From Epichloe hybrida (Eukaryota > Ascomycota > Sordariomycetes > Hypocreales > Clavicipitaceae), in NCBI GenBank assembly GCA_019022495.1, contig JAFEKR010000050.1, forward strand, positions 124,001 to 188,000: a stretch of DNA of 64,000 bases, given 5' to 3'. The notes beneath the pieces were generated by a model that was given only the letters and a program-made list of their open reading frames with translations, was not told the origin of the DNA and did not search any database. Below are positions 20,771 through 31,185 of the stretch, piece after piece. Made by a program: the position numbers and the translations under genes. Every line of letters starts with the position of its first letter. The stretch's first letter is position 1.

Positions 20771-22171
20771 ATGAAGGCCCAAGCTATCCTTCTTGTCGCT
20801 GCCTTTCTCAAAGGCATTCAGGCAGACAAGAATCCGCTTTCAGATGACCGTCCGATCTTTTTGAACCCGGACTTCTCGGTCGAGGAGCTTGAGTACTTGA
20901 GCAATCACAAGATCGACAATGATGTTGTGAAAGCTGCTGTTCCCGCTGAGAGGATTGGTCACGGGTTTTATCCTGTCCCCACTCCGGAGGAGTGGATGAA
21001 GGCTCTCGAGCTCCTGAGGGAAGCAAACGACAAAGAAAGAGAGAGGCAGAAAAAAAAGTGCAGCGAGTGCTCGGAATGCCCGTGCAAGTGTGATGGCCAT
21101 TCTACGCATTCTGGTCATCATACTTGGCATTCTACTGGGACGCATACTGGAGAGCCAACTGGACATCCTACCGGTACTGAAACTGATACTAATACTGGCA
21201 CCCCAACTGCGCATCCTACCGATAGTAACACCGGCAATCCAACTGGCACTCAGACTCCCACTGGCACTCCCACCGACCAGCCAACTGGCACTCCCGACCA
21301 GCCAACTGGCACTCCCGACCAGCCAACTGGCACTCCAACCGACCAGCCAACTGGCACTCCCGACCAGCCAACTGGCACTCCAACCGACCAGCCAACTGGC
21401 ACTCCAACCGACCAGCCAACTAGCACTCCCGACCAGCCAACTGGCACTCCAACCGACCAGCCAACTGGCACTCCAACCGACCAGCCCACGGATACTCAGA
21501 CAGGCGAGCCAACCGGTACTCAGACAGGCGAGCCAACTGGTACTCAGACAGGCGAGCCAACCGGTACTCAGACAGGCGAGCCAACCGGTATTCAGACAGG
21601 AGAGCCAACCGGTACTCAGACAGGCGAGCCAACCGGTACTCAGACAGGAGAGCCAACCGGTACTCAGACAGGAGAGCCAACTGGCACTCAAACCGACCAG
21701 CCAACTGATTCCGCAACTATGCAACCAGAGGTCTATACCTGCACTCGAGTCAGGCCCTGTGAAAATGTTTGCACCCACACTCACCACGAGCCTCATCTTC
21801 CCATTCCCACTCAAATTCTTACCAAAATCCATTACCTTCCTCATTATCGTCAACCCAAGGTACCTTACGTCCCTGCTGCGGCTAAGCGTTCCCATCCTGC
21901 AAACCACAATCTCACTGCTCGTCACGAATGTACCCTCAGCAACCCATGCAACAAGCCCTGCCACCACACGGCATCAGTTCCCCCTCCCTGTGGCATGGAG
22001 ACCAAGATGAATCCCGATGTTGCTCCCACAGGTGTTGTCCCTGTTCGCGGCAATGACACGTGCGGCGACAACTGCCCTGTCCCCGTGGCCGTCAGTGGTG
22101 GTGTTGAGACTGCTGCCGTCTCTGGCGTGGCTCTGCTTGCCGTCGCCGCGGCTGGATTCCTCTTCTTGTAA
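20771..22171 (+). CDS. Secreted GPI-anchored cell-wall protein with Thr/Pro tandem repeats
   Basis: A 466-aa protein. A signal peptide (MKAQAILLVAAFLKGIQA) is followed by an N-terminal region of about 80 aa with no recognised fold, a Cys cluster (CSECSECPCKC), then a Thr/Pro repeat stalk. The stalk has two kinds of unit: about ten DQPTGTP(T) units of 7-8 aa, then eight GEPTGTQT units of 8 aa. A Cys-rich C-terminal part (CTRVRPCENVC, CTLSNPCNKPC) precedes a hydrophobic tail (AAVSGVALLAVAAAGFLFL) that fits GPI attachment. The design (signal, globular head, O-glycosylatable stalk, GPI tail) is like fungal adhesins, but the head is not recognised. Function in adhesion is inferred. The antisense frame through the repeats is an artefact. 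Confidence 0.85.
   Translation: MKAQAILLVAAFLKGIQADKNPLSDDRPIFLNPDFSVEELEYLSNHKIDNDVVKAAVPAERIGHGFYPVPTPEEWMKALELLREANDKERERQKKKCSECSECPCKCDGHSTHSGHHTWHSTGTHTGEPTGHPTGTETDTNTGTPTAHPTDSNTGNPTGTQTPTGTPTDQPTGTPDQPTGTPDQPTGTPTDQPTGTPDQPTGTPTDQPTGTPTDQPTSTPDQPTGTPTDQPTGTPTDQPTDTQTGEPTGTQTGEPTGTQTGEPTGTQTGEPTGIQTGEPTGTQTGEPTGTQTGEPTGTQTGEPTGTQTDQPTDSATMQPEVYTCTRVRPCENVCTHTHHEPHLPIPTQILTKIHYLPHYRQPKVPYVPAAAKRSHPANHNLTARHECTLSNPCNKPCHHTASVPPPCGMETKMNPDVAPTGVVPVRGNDTCGDNCPVPVAVSGGVETAAVSGVALLAVAAAGFLFL
21262..21690. repeat. Coding minisatellite, 21/24-bp and 24-bp units
   Basis: Two adjacent in-frame arrays inside the GPI-protein gene. The first (about 21262-21490) mixes 21-bp and 24-bp units encoding DQPTGTP and DQPTGTPT; the second (about 21494-21690) has eight nearly identical 24-bp units encoding TQTGEPTG. 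Neighbouring units differ by single silent changes (GGCGAG/GGAGAG, ACTGGT/ACCGGT), a sign of recent expansion. Confidence 0.9.
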
Positions 22172-22936
22172 AGAGGCGCGGAATTTCCAGCCGAGGCATG
22201 GGCACTTCATCATCGGTCCTCCTGCTTTCCTGGTTCTCGGAAAGAAACAAGAACGTGGCGATGAAGATGGCCCGGCCGAGTATCTGGGACAGAAACCTGC
22301 TTGACGTTGACATCAAGGCTGAGAAACTGTGCTGTGATACCCCCCTTCCCCCGTGGTGCTGGACAGACAAGGAGGTATAGAGGAAAAGGCTGACATGGAG
22401 ACTGATGCGGGGGTTTGGGTTTTGTGTGTGTGTTTGTGGTTTATCTAAGGGTGGGTGCGTTATTGGACATGCATAATATTTTGGTTTGTCTCTGCTGGAT
22501 ATAAGTGGTACAGTCTGTATCGCAGCCTTGTTGAATAGCACTGAATCATACATACTATTTGTTTTGTACACAGATGAGCCTTCTCCCGCTCACTCGCACA
22601 AATTACTCTTGAAGTTTGGACCGCAGATAGACTTGTCCTCGCTCTTTCACCATGTTCTAGAAAGGGGTCTAAAGAGTAGCCAATAAAACAAAGAGCGAGC
22701 ACGAGGGACATGAAAAGCATGGCTACAAAGTTGAGCGTGGCTTCATCCAATCGACGTCTCGCATCGACTTGGACCCATGGAATTCCATACATGTATTGTG
22801 GAGATGGGAATAAAATCCACTGACACCCATCTTGTCCATCCATCCATCTCGTCCGTCCGTCCATCCATCCATCCATCCATCCCCGGACAACCACGCGGCT
22901 CTCTCCAACAACCACCCACCCCATCTCGCTCTCACC
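22172..22936. other. Intergenic region with CCAT repeats
   Basis: 3' flank of the GPI-protein gene and 5' flank of the O-methyltransferase gene. A CCAT/CCGT tetranucleotide run lies at about 22838-22882, just upstream of the methyltransferase start. No separate gene seen. Confidence 0.55.
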
Positions 22937-23921
22937 ATGAAAGACGGCTACACTCGTCTGTACGACGACAAATCCACCGGCGACAAAGTCAGCGAGTACG
23001 CCGACTCGCACTCGACCCCTCTGCCGCGCCACATCACCGACTACCACGCCCGGGCGGCCGAGAGCCGCTCCGACTCTCACATGCTGAGCTCGAATTTCCA
23101 GTCCAAGCTGCATCTCTTCCTTGCGCGGGCCATCAACGCCAAAAGGGGTGAGTTTTTCCTCCCATTCTCTCTCTCCCCCTCCAATGAATTAGACATTTTT
23201 TTTTCCTTCTCCCCCTTGTTCCCCATTGTCTCGAATGAGGAGATGAATCCATCCCATCCATTTCATCCCAACCAAGCTAAATCCCCGACCCAAGTCCTCG
23301 AAGTAGGCGTCTACGTAGGCTACTCGGCCATGCTCTGGGCGCACGCGACAGGCCCAGACGGCCAAGTCACAGGTCTAGAGAACGACGCCGAACTAGCGGG
23401 GATGGCGCGCTCCGCCCTAGCAAAAGAGGGCGTTCACAACGTCGACATCATCGTGGGCGATGCCGCCGAGACGTAGGTCGGCCCCCCATTTTCTTTCCTC
23501 CCGAGCCAGCTTTTCATCTTGGGGGGACCTGGACACCAAGTCGAGACACGGACTGACGTGACGAAAATGTCAAAAAAGTCTTCCCGGGTTATGCCCCGAT
23601 GCGCCCTACGACATCGTTTTTCTCGACGCCGACAAGACGGGCTACTCGAACTACCTGTCCGTTGTGCTGGACCGTTCTCGGCCCGGAGGCGCGCATCGCC
23701 TCCTCCGCCCAGGCGGCCTCGTTGTTGCGGACAACGTGCTTCGCAGGGGGCATGTCGCCGACTCGACGAGGACCGACGGCGAGATGGACGACGAGGAGCA
23801 GTGGGGCTTGCACGTCGCGGCGGTTCGCAGGTTCAATGACCAGGTCATTGCCGAGAAGAGACTGGAGACGTTCTTGGTGCCCTTGTGGGATGGCCTCAGC
23901 TTGATCAGACTGGTTGACTAG
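22937..23921 (+). CDS. Class I SAM-dependent O-methyltransferase (CCoAOMT-like)
   Basis: A cation-dependent small-molecule O-methyltransferase of the caffeoyl-CoA OMT family. Exons 22937-23147, 23295-23472 and 23579-23921 give 243 aa. Intron 1 (147 nt, GTGAGT) is in frame with the exons, so the unspliced frame reads through it and can mislead a gene model. Intron 2 (106 nt, GTAGGT, branch CTGAC) restores GDAAET-LPGLCPDAPYD. SAM motif I is VLEVGVYVGYSAMLWA; YDIVFLDADKTGYSNYL and GGLVVADNVLRRG hold the Asp and Asn expected to bind the metal ion. The N-terminus shows the family helix region (SNFQSKLHLFLARAINAKR). The substrate is unknown. No neighbouring biosynthetic genes suggest a cluster. Confidence 0.85.
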
Positions 23922-24262
23922 AGTGACGTGGCCTTGATATCTTCGGAAGCATGGACTGACTGACACACAATCACTAGCTGTTTTAGTCAACAATTGCGAA
24001 AATGCAGTCACCGTTCGTGATTGCCCTCGGCATGGATATTATTGAGATTGAATAGTACACACACGTTGCTATTGTTGGGGGAAAAAAAGATTAAAAAAAG
24101 AATAAAAGTCCCTTCTCCCGCCCATCCATTACCACCATTTCCATACACGTCATGACTGAAATAAATTCGTATCCAAAACGTCGTGCTGACATCATCGTCG
24201 GATAAGTCGCCGCAAACTTCTTCATCTTGATGCTTGCGTTTGAGGACCAATCCAGGCCTGAT
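23922..24262. other. Convergent 3' region
   Basis: A 341-bp spacer between the stops of the O-methyltransferase gene and the SUR7/PalI-type gene; nothing coding seen. Confidence 0.5.
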
Positions 24263-25002
24263 TTACCAGAAGCGTCGTCGACGACCAGTGGCAGGAGCCT
24301 CGTTCCAGGACTCCTTGTGGCGCGCAGAATCCTCCTTCTTGCGGGCGCAGCAGCAGGTGACAAAGACAACAGAGGCACCAATGAGGGTGAAGATGGCAGC
24401 GACGAGAACCAGCCAGATTCCGGAACCCCATTTGGCGCGGCTGACACCGAAATCGTTGACATCCTTCTTGATGATGCCGAAGGCGATGAAGTCGGTGATC
24501 ATGACCACGAGGGTCACGATAAAGGAGATGAGAGAGACGATGGAGGCCAGGAACGAGCCCACTATGCCGGTGCTGATGCAGAGGAGGAAGGCAATGAAGC
24601 ACAGGCCAAGAGCGACGGGGTGAAGAATCATGACACGGGTCAGACCCTTGGCCGTGCTGGCCGAGGCACTGCCGAATTTGGTGCCATCGAGGGTGCTCAT
24701 CAGACCAGCTGGGTCGTAGCCGATCTTGGAGCGGGTGCAGTCGTCCGCATCACCACGGCTTCGCGGGCTGTTAGCAGAGGTCCTTGACTTGTACGCGAAT
24801 GCACTCACCCGATGCCCCTCACGCAGTACCCAAAGGTACCAAACGTCACCTCCTGCGCCCCTGCAGCATTACTGCCGAGGTCGACATGCATCATGGAGAT
24901 GCCATTGACCACGGGGGATGTGATGGTCACGACGATGAGGAGGACAAAGGCCACAAACAGGAAGAATGTGCCGATGTGGTGAATAAATTTTCCGAGCCCC
25001 AT
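24263..25002 (-). CDS. SUR7/PalI (Rim9) family four-helix membrane protein
   Basis: Claudin-like fungal membrane protein. SUR7 members organise plasma-membrane eisosome domains, while PalI/Rim9 members assist ambient-pH sensing; sequence alone does not choose between them. Exons 24809-25002 and 24263-24758 give 229 aa; the 50-nt intron has GTGAGT and a TGCTAACAG branch region. TM1 (IGTFFLFVAFVLLIVVTIT) is followed by an extracellular loop with the family-like FGTFGYCVRG and DDCTRSKIGYDP, then TM2 (VMILHPVALGLCFIAFLLCI), TM3 (FLASIVSLISFIVTLVVMI) and TM4 (IWLVLVAAIFTLIGASVVFV). The short cytoplasmic tail begins with CCCARKKED, possibly palmitoylated. Confidence 0.85.
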
Positions 25003-25654
25003 CTTGACTCGATTCGTATATATCTCTTCTGTTGACAGTGCGCGGCGGCGAGCTCTTGAAATGGTCGACGGGGATGGACTTGTTGCGCAAGGCAGGAGGC
25101 TGGGCATGTACATATAAATCGTCAATGTCTTGGGGCGCCGAGTCGAGGGCGGGCCACAGGTCACAGGCCACCGGCCACACGCACCGCACTCATGTCGGCG
25201 ACGTCATTTCGGAATTGATTCAGAACGAGACTGATGGTACTCGCTGGTGAAGAGCTTGCGAAATGAGGTCAGACAAGAACGAGCTCGTGGTGGCTGGTGG
25301 CTGGTGGCTGGTGGCTGGTGGCTCGTGGTGGGGCCTCGCCATTTGCCATCTGCCATGATTTGAGCCACGCCAAGACCACGGCCCTACATAAGCGGCCTCG
25401 CAACGCAGCCATGTGTAATCCGTATACATGTGTAAATACATGTGAGAAGCCTGAGTTGCTTACACACGTAATCCGTATTCCCTGCGGATCTTCCGTCATG
25501 GGCCATCCAGCCACACTATTCACAAGACAAATCATCTTTTAAAGACATGGATGATGAGTTAGCTGCATTCGTGACGCTCGCCCATACCAGCCATTCCTAC
25601 TTCGAGATGGGGCCGGCATGTGAGTGCCCAACCCAGCCCCAGCCGTGAGTTGAA
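25003..25654. other. Intergenic region with a GGCTGGT repeat
   Basis: 5' flank of the SUR7/PalI gene. It holds a short direct repeat of GGCTGGTGGCT at about 25288-25324. No gene supported. Confidence 0.5.
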
Positions 25655-26454
25655 CTACTCTCCATGTAGACTTTTCATTTTACTGGGAAGCCAGCCTTTC
25701 AGCCGCAGTCGCTCTGATTTGCTATCGGTTTGGCTGGTGCCGCTACTGCCTGTGTCAAGCAGCCAGTGCGCCAGCCCACTAGAGGCCATAGTCGGAGGAA
25801 GCGACTGCTTCAGAGTGGATGCCACATATGATTTGTCTTTGCGATACGATGTAGGCCATGATTGGTGTAGTGGAGATCCGTACATGGCAAACTCGTGTTT
25901 GTAGTCTGGCGCTGGAAAGATTTCCAGCTTGAACTGTGTCTGTTTGGACGCGTGTAGAGATTCCTCGCCTGAGGCTGCGTTGTCACCTGCTGTTTCCCCT
26001 CCAGAGTTCGTTATGGACGGTCGGTTGCTGTTGGTATTGATGTCGTTGGAACTGTCACCGTCCACCAAGTCGACGACGTGAATATCCGTCTTCATTCGGG
26101 GCACGGGCATATGGTACGTGAGAGGACTGCAGGCGACGAGTCTTACTGCCGTGGTTGCCTCTTTGGTGACGGAAACAAAATTTGCGTGATAGCCCTGTCC
26201 ATCAGCGCCAGATGTTAGAGATGGCTGCGCGCAGCTGTGCGCACGAAGCGTATCAATCCAATGAGGCAATTGGAAAGAGGGAGGGAGGGGGCTCATACTG
26301 GTGTCATTTTGAAAACCTCAACAGGCCCATATTGCTCCAAGACTTGCAGCACGGAGCGACGCTCTGCAAATGTGATCGGGGTGGGAGAAACGAGCACGCG
26401 AATGGACCTCTCAGCCATGGAACGACGGGCAACAGTTGCAATTGGCGGACGCAT
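25655..26454 (-). CDS. Uncharacterised RRM-like protein (231 aa)
   Basis: Two exons, 26299-26454 and 25655-26194, are joined by a 104-nt intron (GTATGA, branch TCTAAC, acceptor GGACAG) in phase 0. The N-terminal part reads like an RRM: strand RSIRVLVSPTP, helix TFAERRSVLQVLEQYG, strand PVEVFKMTP, then across the junction YHANFVSVTKEATTAVRLV, where RNP1-like FVSV is followed by the second helix. It continues with a short middle region (TDIHVVDLVDG), an Asn/Ser-rich linker and a C-terminal block HEFAMYGSPLHQSWPTSYRKD. I do not know a characterised homologue; the RRM reading is from the secondary-structure pattern. It is divergent from MED1. Confidence 0.7.
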
Positions 26455-26769
26455 TTCGAATGACGCCTTGGGTCAGAAGATGACAAGCAATGAAGCCAAT
26501 GAAGGACAAGAAGCCAACTCGAAGCTGATGAGAGAAGGAAAGCAGGCAGGCAGAGCATGACAGCCAACCAGGCTGCGAGGAAATGCAGGCAGTGGGGAAG
26601 GGCGGAAGGGATCTGCCGGAAGCCACCAGTCAACATCGAGCGCTGAGCAAGGCTGAGTGAAGCTGAGTGAAGCTCACCTACCTACCCTCTCTGATGAATC
26701 CATCCATCCCTTCACTCCACAAAGGGTCCAACAAAGGGTCCAACAAACCTCCAATATACGACTTAGAAA
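26455..26769. promoter_or_regulatory. Short divergent promoter of the RRM-like gene and MED1
   Basis: Only 315 bp separate the two divergent start codons, so the genes share a promoter region. It contains direct repeats GCTGAGTGAA (26651-26670) and CAAAGGGTCCAA (26719-26743). No specific factor site is claimed. Confidence 0.55.
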
Positions 26770-28920
26770 ATGGCGAGTCCAACGCCGATGAAGCATGCGC
26801 CTTCGCAACAAGGTCGCACTCCTTCACAGCTCGCAGTAGCGACGCCTCCAGTGTCCACGCCCTTCTCAAATGCCGCCCAAGCTGCCTTCTCGCCTCGCGG
26901 CCCCAGGTCGTCTCCGCAGCAAGTGAAGAAATCGCCAGCGACGTCGAACCTCATGGGTCATTCGGGCATGGGGGCCTTCAACTTTGACAGTCCATCAACC
27001 GCCGCTGCCATGGGCGCCTTGGGAATGGGAGCATCCTTCGACATTGGCCTCGACAATGTTGGCGTCACTGGGCTTGATGCTATCGGAGCGGCGCTTGCCA
27101 ACGAGGACGACAAATTGAAGCGCTTGGATACGATTCTGAAACTCCTCCGTGTTGGTCAAACCTCTTCAGAAGCTATTCCTTGAAGGCATGTGGAGAGATT
27201 TTCTAACCCCGGTCTTTCATAGACCAAGAAAGGACTTGTCAGCGAAGCTAGTCTCGAACGCCTGGCACAGCAGATTGGGTTGGAACTGCTGTCAGAGGAG
27301 CAAAGAACACCCGGTGGACGTAAGACAAGAACACTGGCTATAGCTGGATCAGCAATTGCGCTCGACATTGTTCTCGACAACAACATCGTGCAAAGCGTTT
27401 CTCTAACCTATCACGGCTCTGCTTCATCCGTGTCCAAGCACATGGATGCAGCTGGTCAAATACTGCTACAAGACTTGACTCTTCTTCCGGGCCAGAGCCC
27501 GCTGACTAAATCTTTAGAGAACTTTGCTTCCAACTTCGAGCGCCTGGCCGGCCTAGATAAGCTCAGCATTGTGCCAGGGCTCGACTGCCATGAAGCTCTA
27601 GCGGGCATCCACGCCAGCCTAAACAGACTGTATGAGTGGGACTTGTCGAAACTACGAGAGGAGGGCACGATGAAGGGAAAGACCGACGAGTATCTATCCA
27701 ACATCGTCATGTGCTCAAGACACGGCCGACCGGCAATGCATGAAAGGGGCAGAGTTGGACTTGCCCTGCAATACTGGAAGCACCACCGATTCGTCACACC
27801 AACCACCGCGGACGATTTGTCCTCATTCAGTGAGAAGAAGGCCAAAGTATGGTCACTTCTCCTTGGGTGCGGTTCCTTGGATGGCATTGGAGTCCCGCCA
27901 GTCAGAGTGTCTGAAAACTGGATATCCAAGGACATCACCAAGGAAGACACGACCCTCAACCCTCCCAAGATGATTCTCGATTGGCAAGAGCCCGAAAACA
28001 TTTCATTGCCGCAGTCAGACGACAACAAAGATGCCGGCATGGACCTATTGCAACCCGATCTCTCAACGAAGAGAGTTCCCAGGGTCATGTTCACCGCCAC
28101 GTTTGACCCCCCCGTTGTTCTTCCCCAAAACGACTGGGCCCGCCTCTACATGTTCGCCAACGTCAATCCTCCCAACATCCAAAATGAAATGATGCAGCGC
28201 GGACACCCCCCCTCACCCCTCACCTTTGACAGCTTACTCTTCCCGTTCCCCTCGGGCGTCAAGGTTGACCATAGTGAGTGTCGAGCCATCTCGCGGCAGC
28301 GGAAGCTTCACGTCTTCGACAAGGACACGACCTCACATGTCACACACCACAGCAACACCCTATTCATTTACAAGCCCATCTATTCTCAGACCGTGTCCGA
28401 AATGCCCTTCTCCCATCCTCGGCAACTACTAGATATGCTGCCGCTTCTCCGACAATATGCATTCTTGTCAACGCTTCTAGAGAACAGCTTCGGCTCGCAA
28501 ACATCACCCTTGGAATCCCCTCCAAAACCAACCACCACATCTCCAGAGGAGCCCTTTATCGCAGTTACAAAGACCAAAAAGGAGCAATTGTCAGACTTTA
28601 TGGACGTCGAGACGCCCGCAGAACACACCATTACACGAGACTCAACCTCGACCTCGACCCATCTCGACGTCATTCTCTGGGTGCATCCTGCGCCCCAAAT
28701 GCAAGTGGTCTTCCCAATGGCCCAATCCACGGCCAACATCTCGATTAAGATTCTAGAAGGGGGAGCGGTGGAGATTGTGGACGAGAACATTCTTGACTTT
28801 GAAGGGGTTGGGGATCCACAATGCATGAGAAAGGACTTTACGCGAGAGAAGATGGCAAGGGTGCTGGAGCACATGGAGGATCTGTGCAAATGGGCGGAGT
28901 GGATTCGGTCGCGGCTGTGA
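26770..28920 (+). CDS. MED1: Mediator complex subunit 1 (Med1)
   Basis: Med1 belongs to the middle module of Mediator, which couples activators to RNA polymerase II. Exons 26770-27150 and 27223-28920 give 692 aa. The 72-nt intron has the less common donor GTTGGT, branch TCTAAC and acceptor TTTCATAG, and restores LKRLDTILKLLR-TKKGLVSEASLERLAQQIGLE, the start of the Med1 domain. The domain continues with KTRTLAIAGSAIALDIVLDN and VSLTYHGS through to about residue 570. The N-terminal 100 residues are Pro/Ser/Gln-rich and disordered. The C-terminus (WVHPAPQMQVVFPMAQS... LCKWAEWIRSRL) is intact. The family assignment rests on overall pattern and the junction region. Confidence 0.85.
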
Positions 28921-29761
28921 ATTGGAAGTGTGAGGTGGATGATACCCAGGTACACCGTACACACTCGTGAATACAAGAGAGCATTGATAGATCAGTCTTG
29001 GGGGAATCTCGTCGTGATCAAAAGGGGAGGAGAGGAAGGAAAGCAAGCGAGCGAGCCAGAAAGACAAAGACAGAAAATAAGAAAAAGAGGAAGATGAAAA
29101 GAATAAAGGAGGAGACGGGGAACAAGCATTTACAACATCAGCATCATCTCCTTGCAACAACGCAGCTGTATAGGTTGAAACTATTGCTCCAACTTGCACA
29201 TGCGACCATACTTACCATAGAATTTGGGATCCCGTCAACATATTATATAGTGTTATTGGACCTTAACTTGACGATCTCAGGGGCAGCGTACTCCGTCTGC
29301 AAAATCGATTCCAGCCCCGAAGATCATGCTCGCGACAGGTCGTCATCATGCCATCCACAACACAGCTACTAGACCACGAACTGGTTACCTTTGAACAAGC
29401 AAGATCAAGAAAAGGAACTTGAAGACGTCAAGAAGCGGATCAGCGAAACTATGTACGATGTCGACGGGAAGAATGGAGAGGAAGCAGTTTTGGGCTTATG
29501 CTATCCAGGGCGCTTCCAGCCAGAGATAGGTCTTTCTTATGGGTAGAAGTGCCTCTAGCTCGCGAAGAGTAAAGCCTAGTTGTGGTTAAGATTTTGCAGA
29601 TTTAAAAAGAAAAGAAGGCGGAATTGAAACAAAAACTCGACCAGTAAAGCAAGCTGTGACACAGTCTACCAGCTATGCAGCTTACACCAGATGCTTTGTC
29701 TTCGCAAGGTACTCCTGAATTTGGCGCCTCCGTACATCGTCGACGAGCAGTCCTTTGCTTT
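28921..29761. other. Intergenic region with a 5S rRNA relic
   Basis: Spacer between MED1 and the frame-broken kinase gene. It contains the 5S-like fragment listed separately and an ATG-less open frame (29373-29546) not called as a gene. AT content rises around 29235-29270. Confidence 0.5.
29198..29236 (+). pseudogene. Truncated 5S rRNA-like fragment
   Basis: The stretch starting ACATGCGACCATACTTACC and ending TTTGGGATCCCGTC matches the first ~40 nt of fungal 5S rRNA (ACATACGACCATA... TCGGGATCCCGTC) with a few differences. The following sequence does not continue as 5S, so this is a 5' fragment, not a working gene. Dispersed 5S genes and pseudogenes are known in filamentous ascomycetes. The match is from memory of the 5S consensus. 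Confidence 0.6.
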
Positions 29762-31185
29762 CTAGATATTGTGTATAGCGTCAATTTGAAGTGCCACCTG
29801 CTCCGCAAGACTCCCATCGTCAACTTGGTCGAGAAACTTGCAAAGTTCGTCATCCCGGTTTGCTGTTGGTCCGAAGACCTTGCGGAAAACAGAGGAGTAG
29901 TACACGGCCATTAAATCGGAGGGGTGGCGCAGTATCGTGGCAATGACTGCTGGATTTTGAATGAGAGACTCGTCTCGTTCAAGCGCTTCCTGTTGAGATT
30001 TCCATTCATGCCAGAGCTTTGCCGAACCACTGGAAGCGTTGCAGCCTTTCCTCAGTACTTCGCGGAACTCGGTAAGGATCGAGCCAGGCAAAGGGCCACG
30101 CACAAGTCCACGCATAGCATGCAGTGTACCGGGATCGGTCCCGGTAATCCACGGCGGCGGGGAGAACAGTTGAAGCGGGATGGTGCTAGTAAATTCCCAG
30201 TCGATGATGCCGACGATGTTGAAGTCATCGTCTATGAATATGTTGCCAAATCTTAGGTCTGGATGGGCCAGTACAAACGGAAGATCGAGCGGCACCGAGT
30301 CCATGTATTTGCGAATTTCCTTGAGTATATTAATGAGCGCGAAAACTTCTAGTTTTGCATCCCTATGGGGTTGCCTCTCGACGGGGAGCTTGTAAGTTTC
30401 TGTCAAGATGCCACAGTGGTATTCCACAAACCCTGTCACGGACGATCAAATGTGTCCCGCTGTTTCGTTCAAACTCATTCGCAGTCATTGAAAGAAAGGG
30501 GCCTAGTATTGGTTCGCCGTTCGCGCTCGGTACGAGCGAGCCTCCGGTTGGGAACTCAAGCATGCGAAGCTGTGCTAATATATCGATGAGGTCGCTATAC
30601 AGCCGCTCTCGCTGTGGCTTTGTTGCAAACAGGAACGTTTGCGTATGAAGTTGTTGCCCAGAGACCAGATTCATGATCATAAAAGGTGTTTGAACGCCGT
30701 CTACTAACGTGTCGGAAGTGCCATACGCGAGTACGCGAGGAATCGGAATCCTGGTGTTGTCATTGACATACCTATGGAGTATTCTTAGTACCTCTCGTTG
30801 AGGGTTTGAGGGCGTTGGGCTCGGAAATTACGTACCGCATTGTCGTAACCTCGCTGAGAAGTTTTTCCCAGGCTTTGTTCACCACCGGTGCGATTGGAAT
30901 TCTGACGATACATGTCTCATCCTCGGCACTGAAATGTACGAAGAAACAGACGTTGAAGCTACCATTCTCTTTATTGATAATTTTGCAATCCTTTCCGCGG
31001 TTGTAACTGGACGCTAAATCACAGACCGCATCGGCACTTATGGAATCAATAAAGTGCCGAATAGCATCTTCGATTTGCTTTTCTGTAGGTGGGAAGTGGT
31101 TTGACGGCTCTCGCGCATCATCAGCAACATGGTTGTTACTCTGTGCAAGCGTGGAAGGTACGCTCTCTGATTGATTACGGCCCAT
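29762..31185 (-). pseudogene. APH-family phosphotransferase gene with a frame break
   Basis: A fungal aminoglycoside-phosphotransferase-like (protein-kinase fold) gene of about 450 codons. Exon 1 is 30836-31185 (start ATG 31185), with a nucleotide-loop-like NKENGSFNVCFFVHF and CIVRIP. A 64-nt intron (30772-30835, GTACGT) joins it to YVNDNTRIPIPRVLAYG. The catalytic Brenner-type loop is HPDLRFGNIFID (normally HxDxxxxN) and the metal-binding motif is GIIDWEF. Between NEFERNSGTHLI and GFVEYHCGILTETYKLP the reading frame shifts by one base near 30430-30455; no intron of normal length can bridge it, and a TGA lies in the downstream frame just before. It is therefore a recent pseudogene or carries a sequencing error. 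The natural substrate of this family in fungi is mostly unknown. Confidence 0.7.

Noticed and set aside
20840..21967. Open frame of 375 codons antisense to the GPI-protein repeats
   Set aside because: It exists only because the 21/24-bp repeats lack stops in that frame; its Trp/Leu/Ser-rich repeats have no signal or domain logic.
22838..22882. CCAT repeat considered as a regulatory array for the O-methyltransferase
   Set aside because: A simple tetranucleotide microsatellite; similar short repeats occur in several other spacers.
29373..29546. 58-codon open frame downstream of MED1 (KELEDVKKRISETMYDVDGK)
   Set aside because: It begins after a stop without a nearby ATG or a convincing acceptor, and I recognise no family; it could be a relic but is too short to call.
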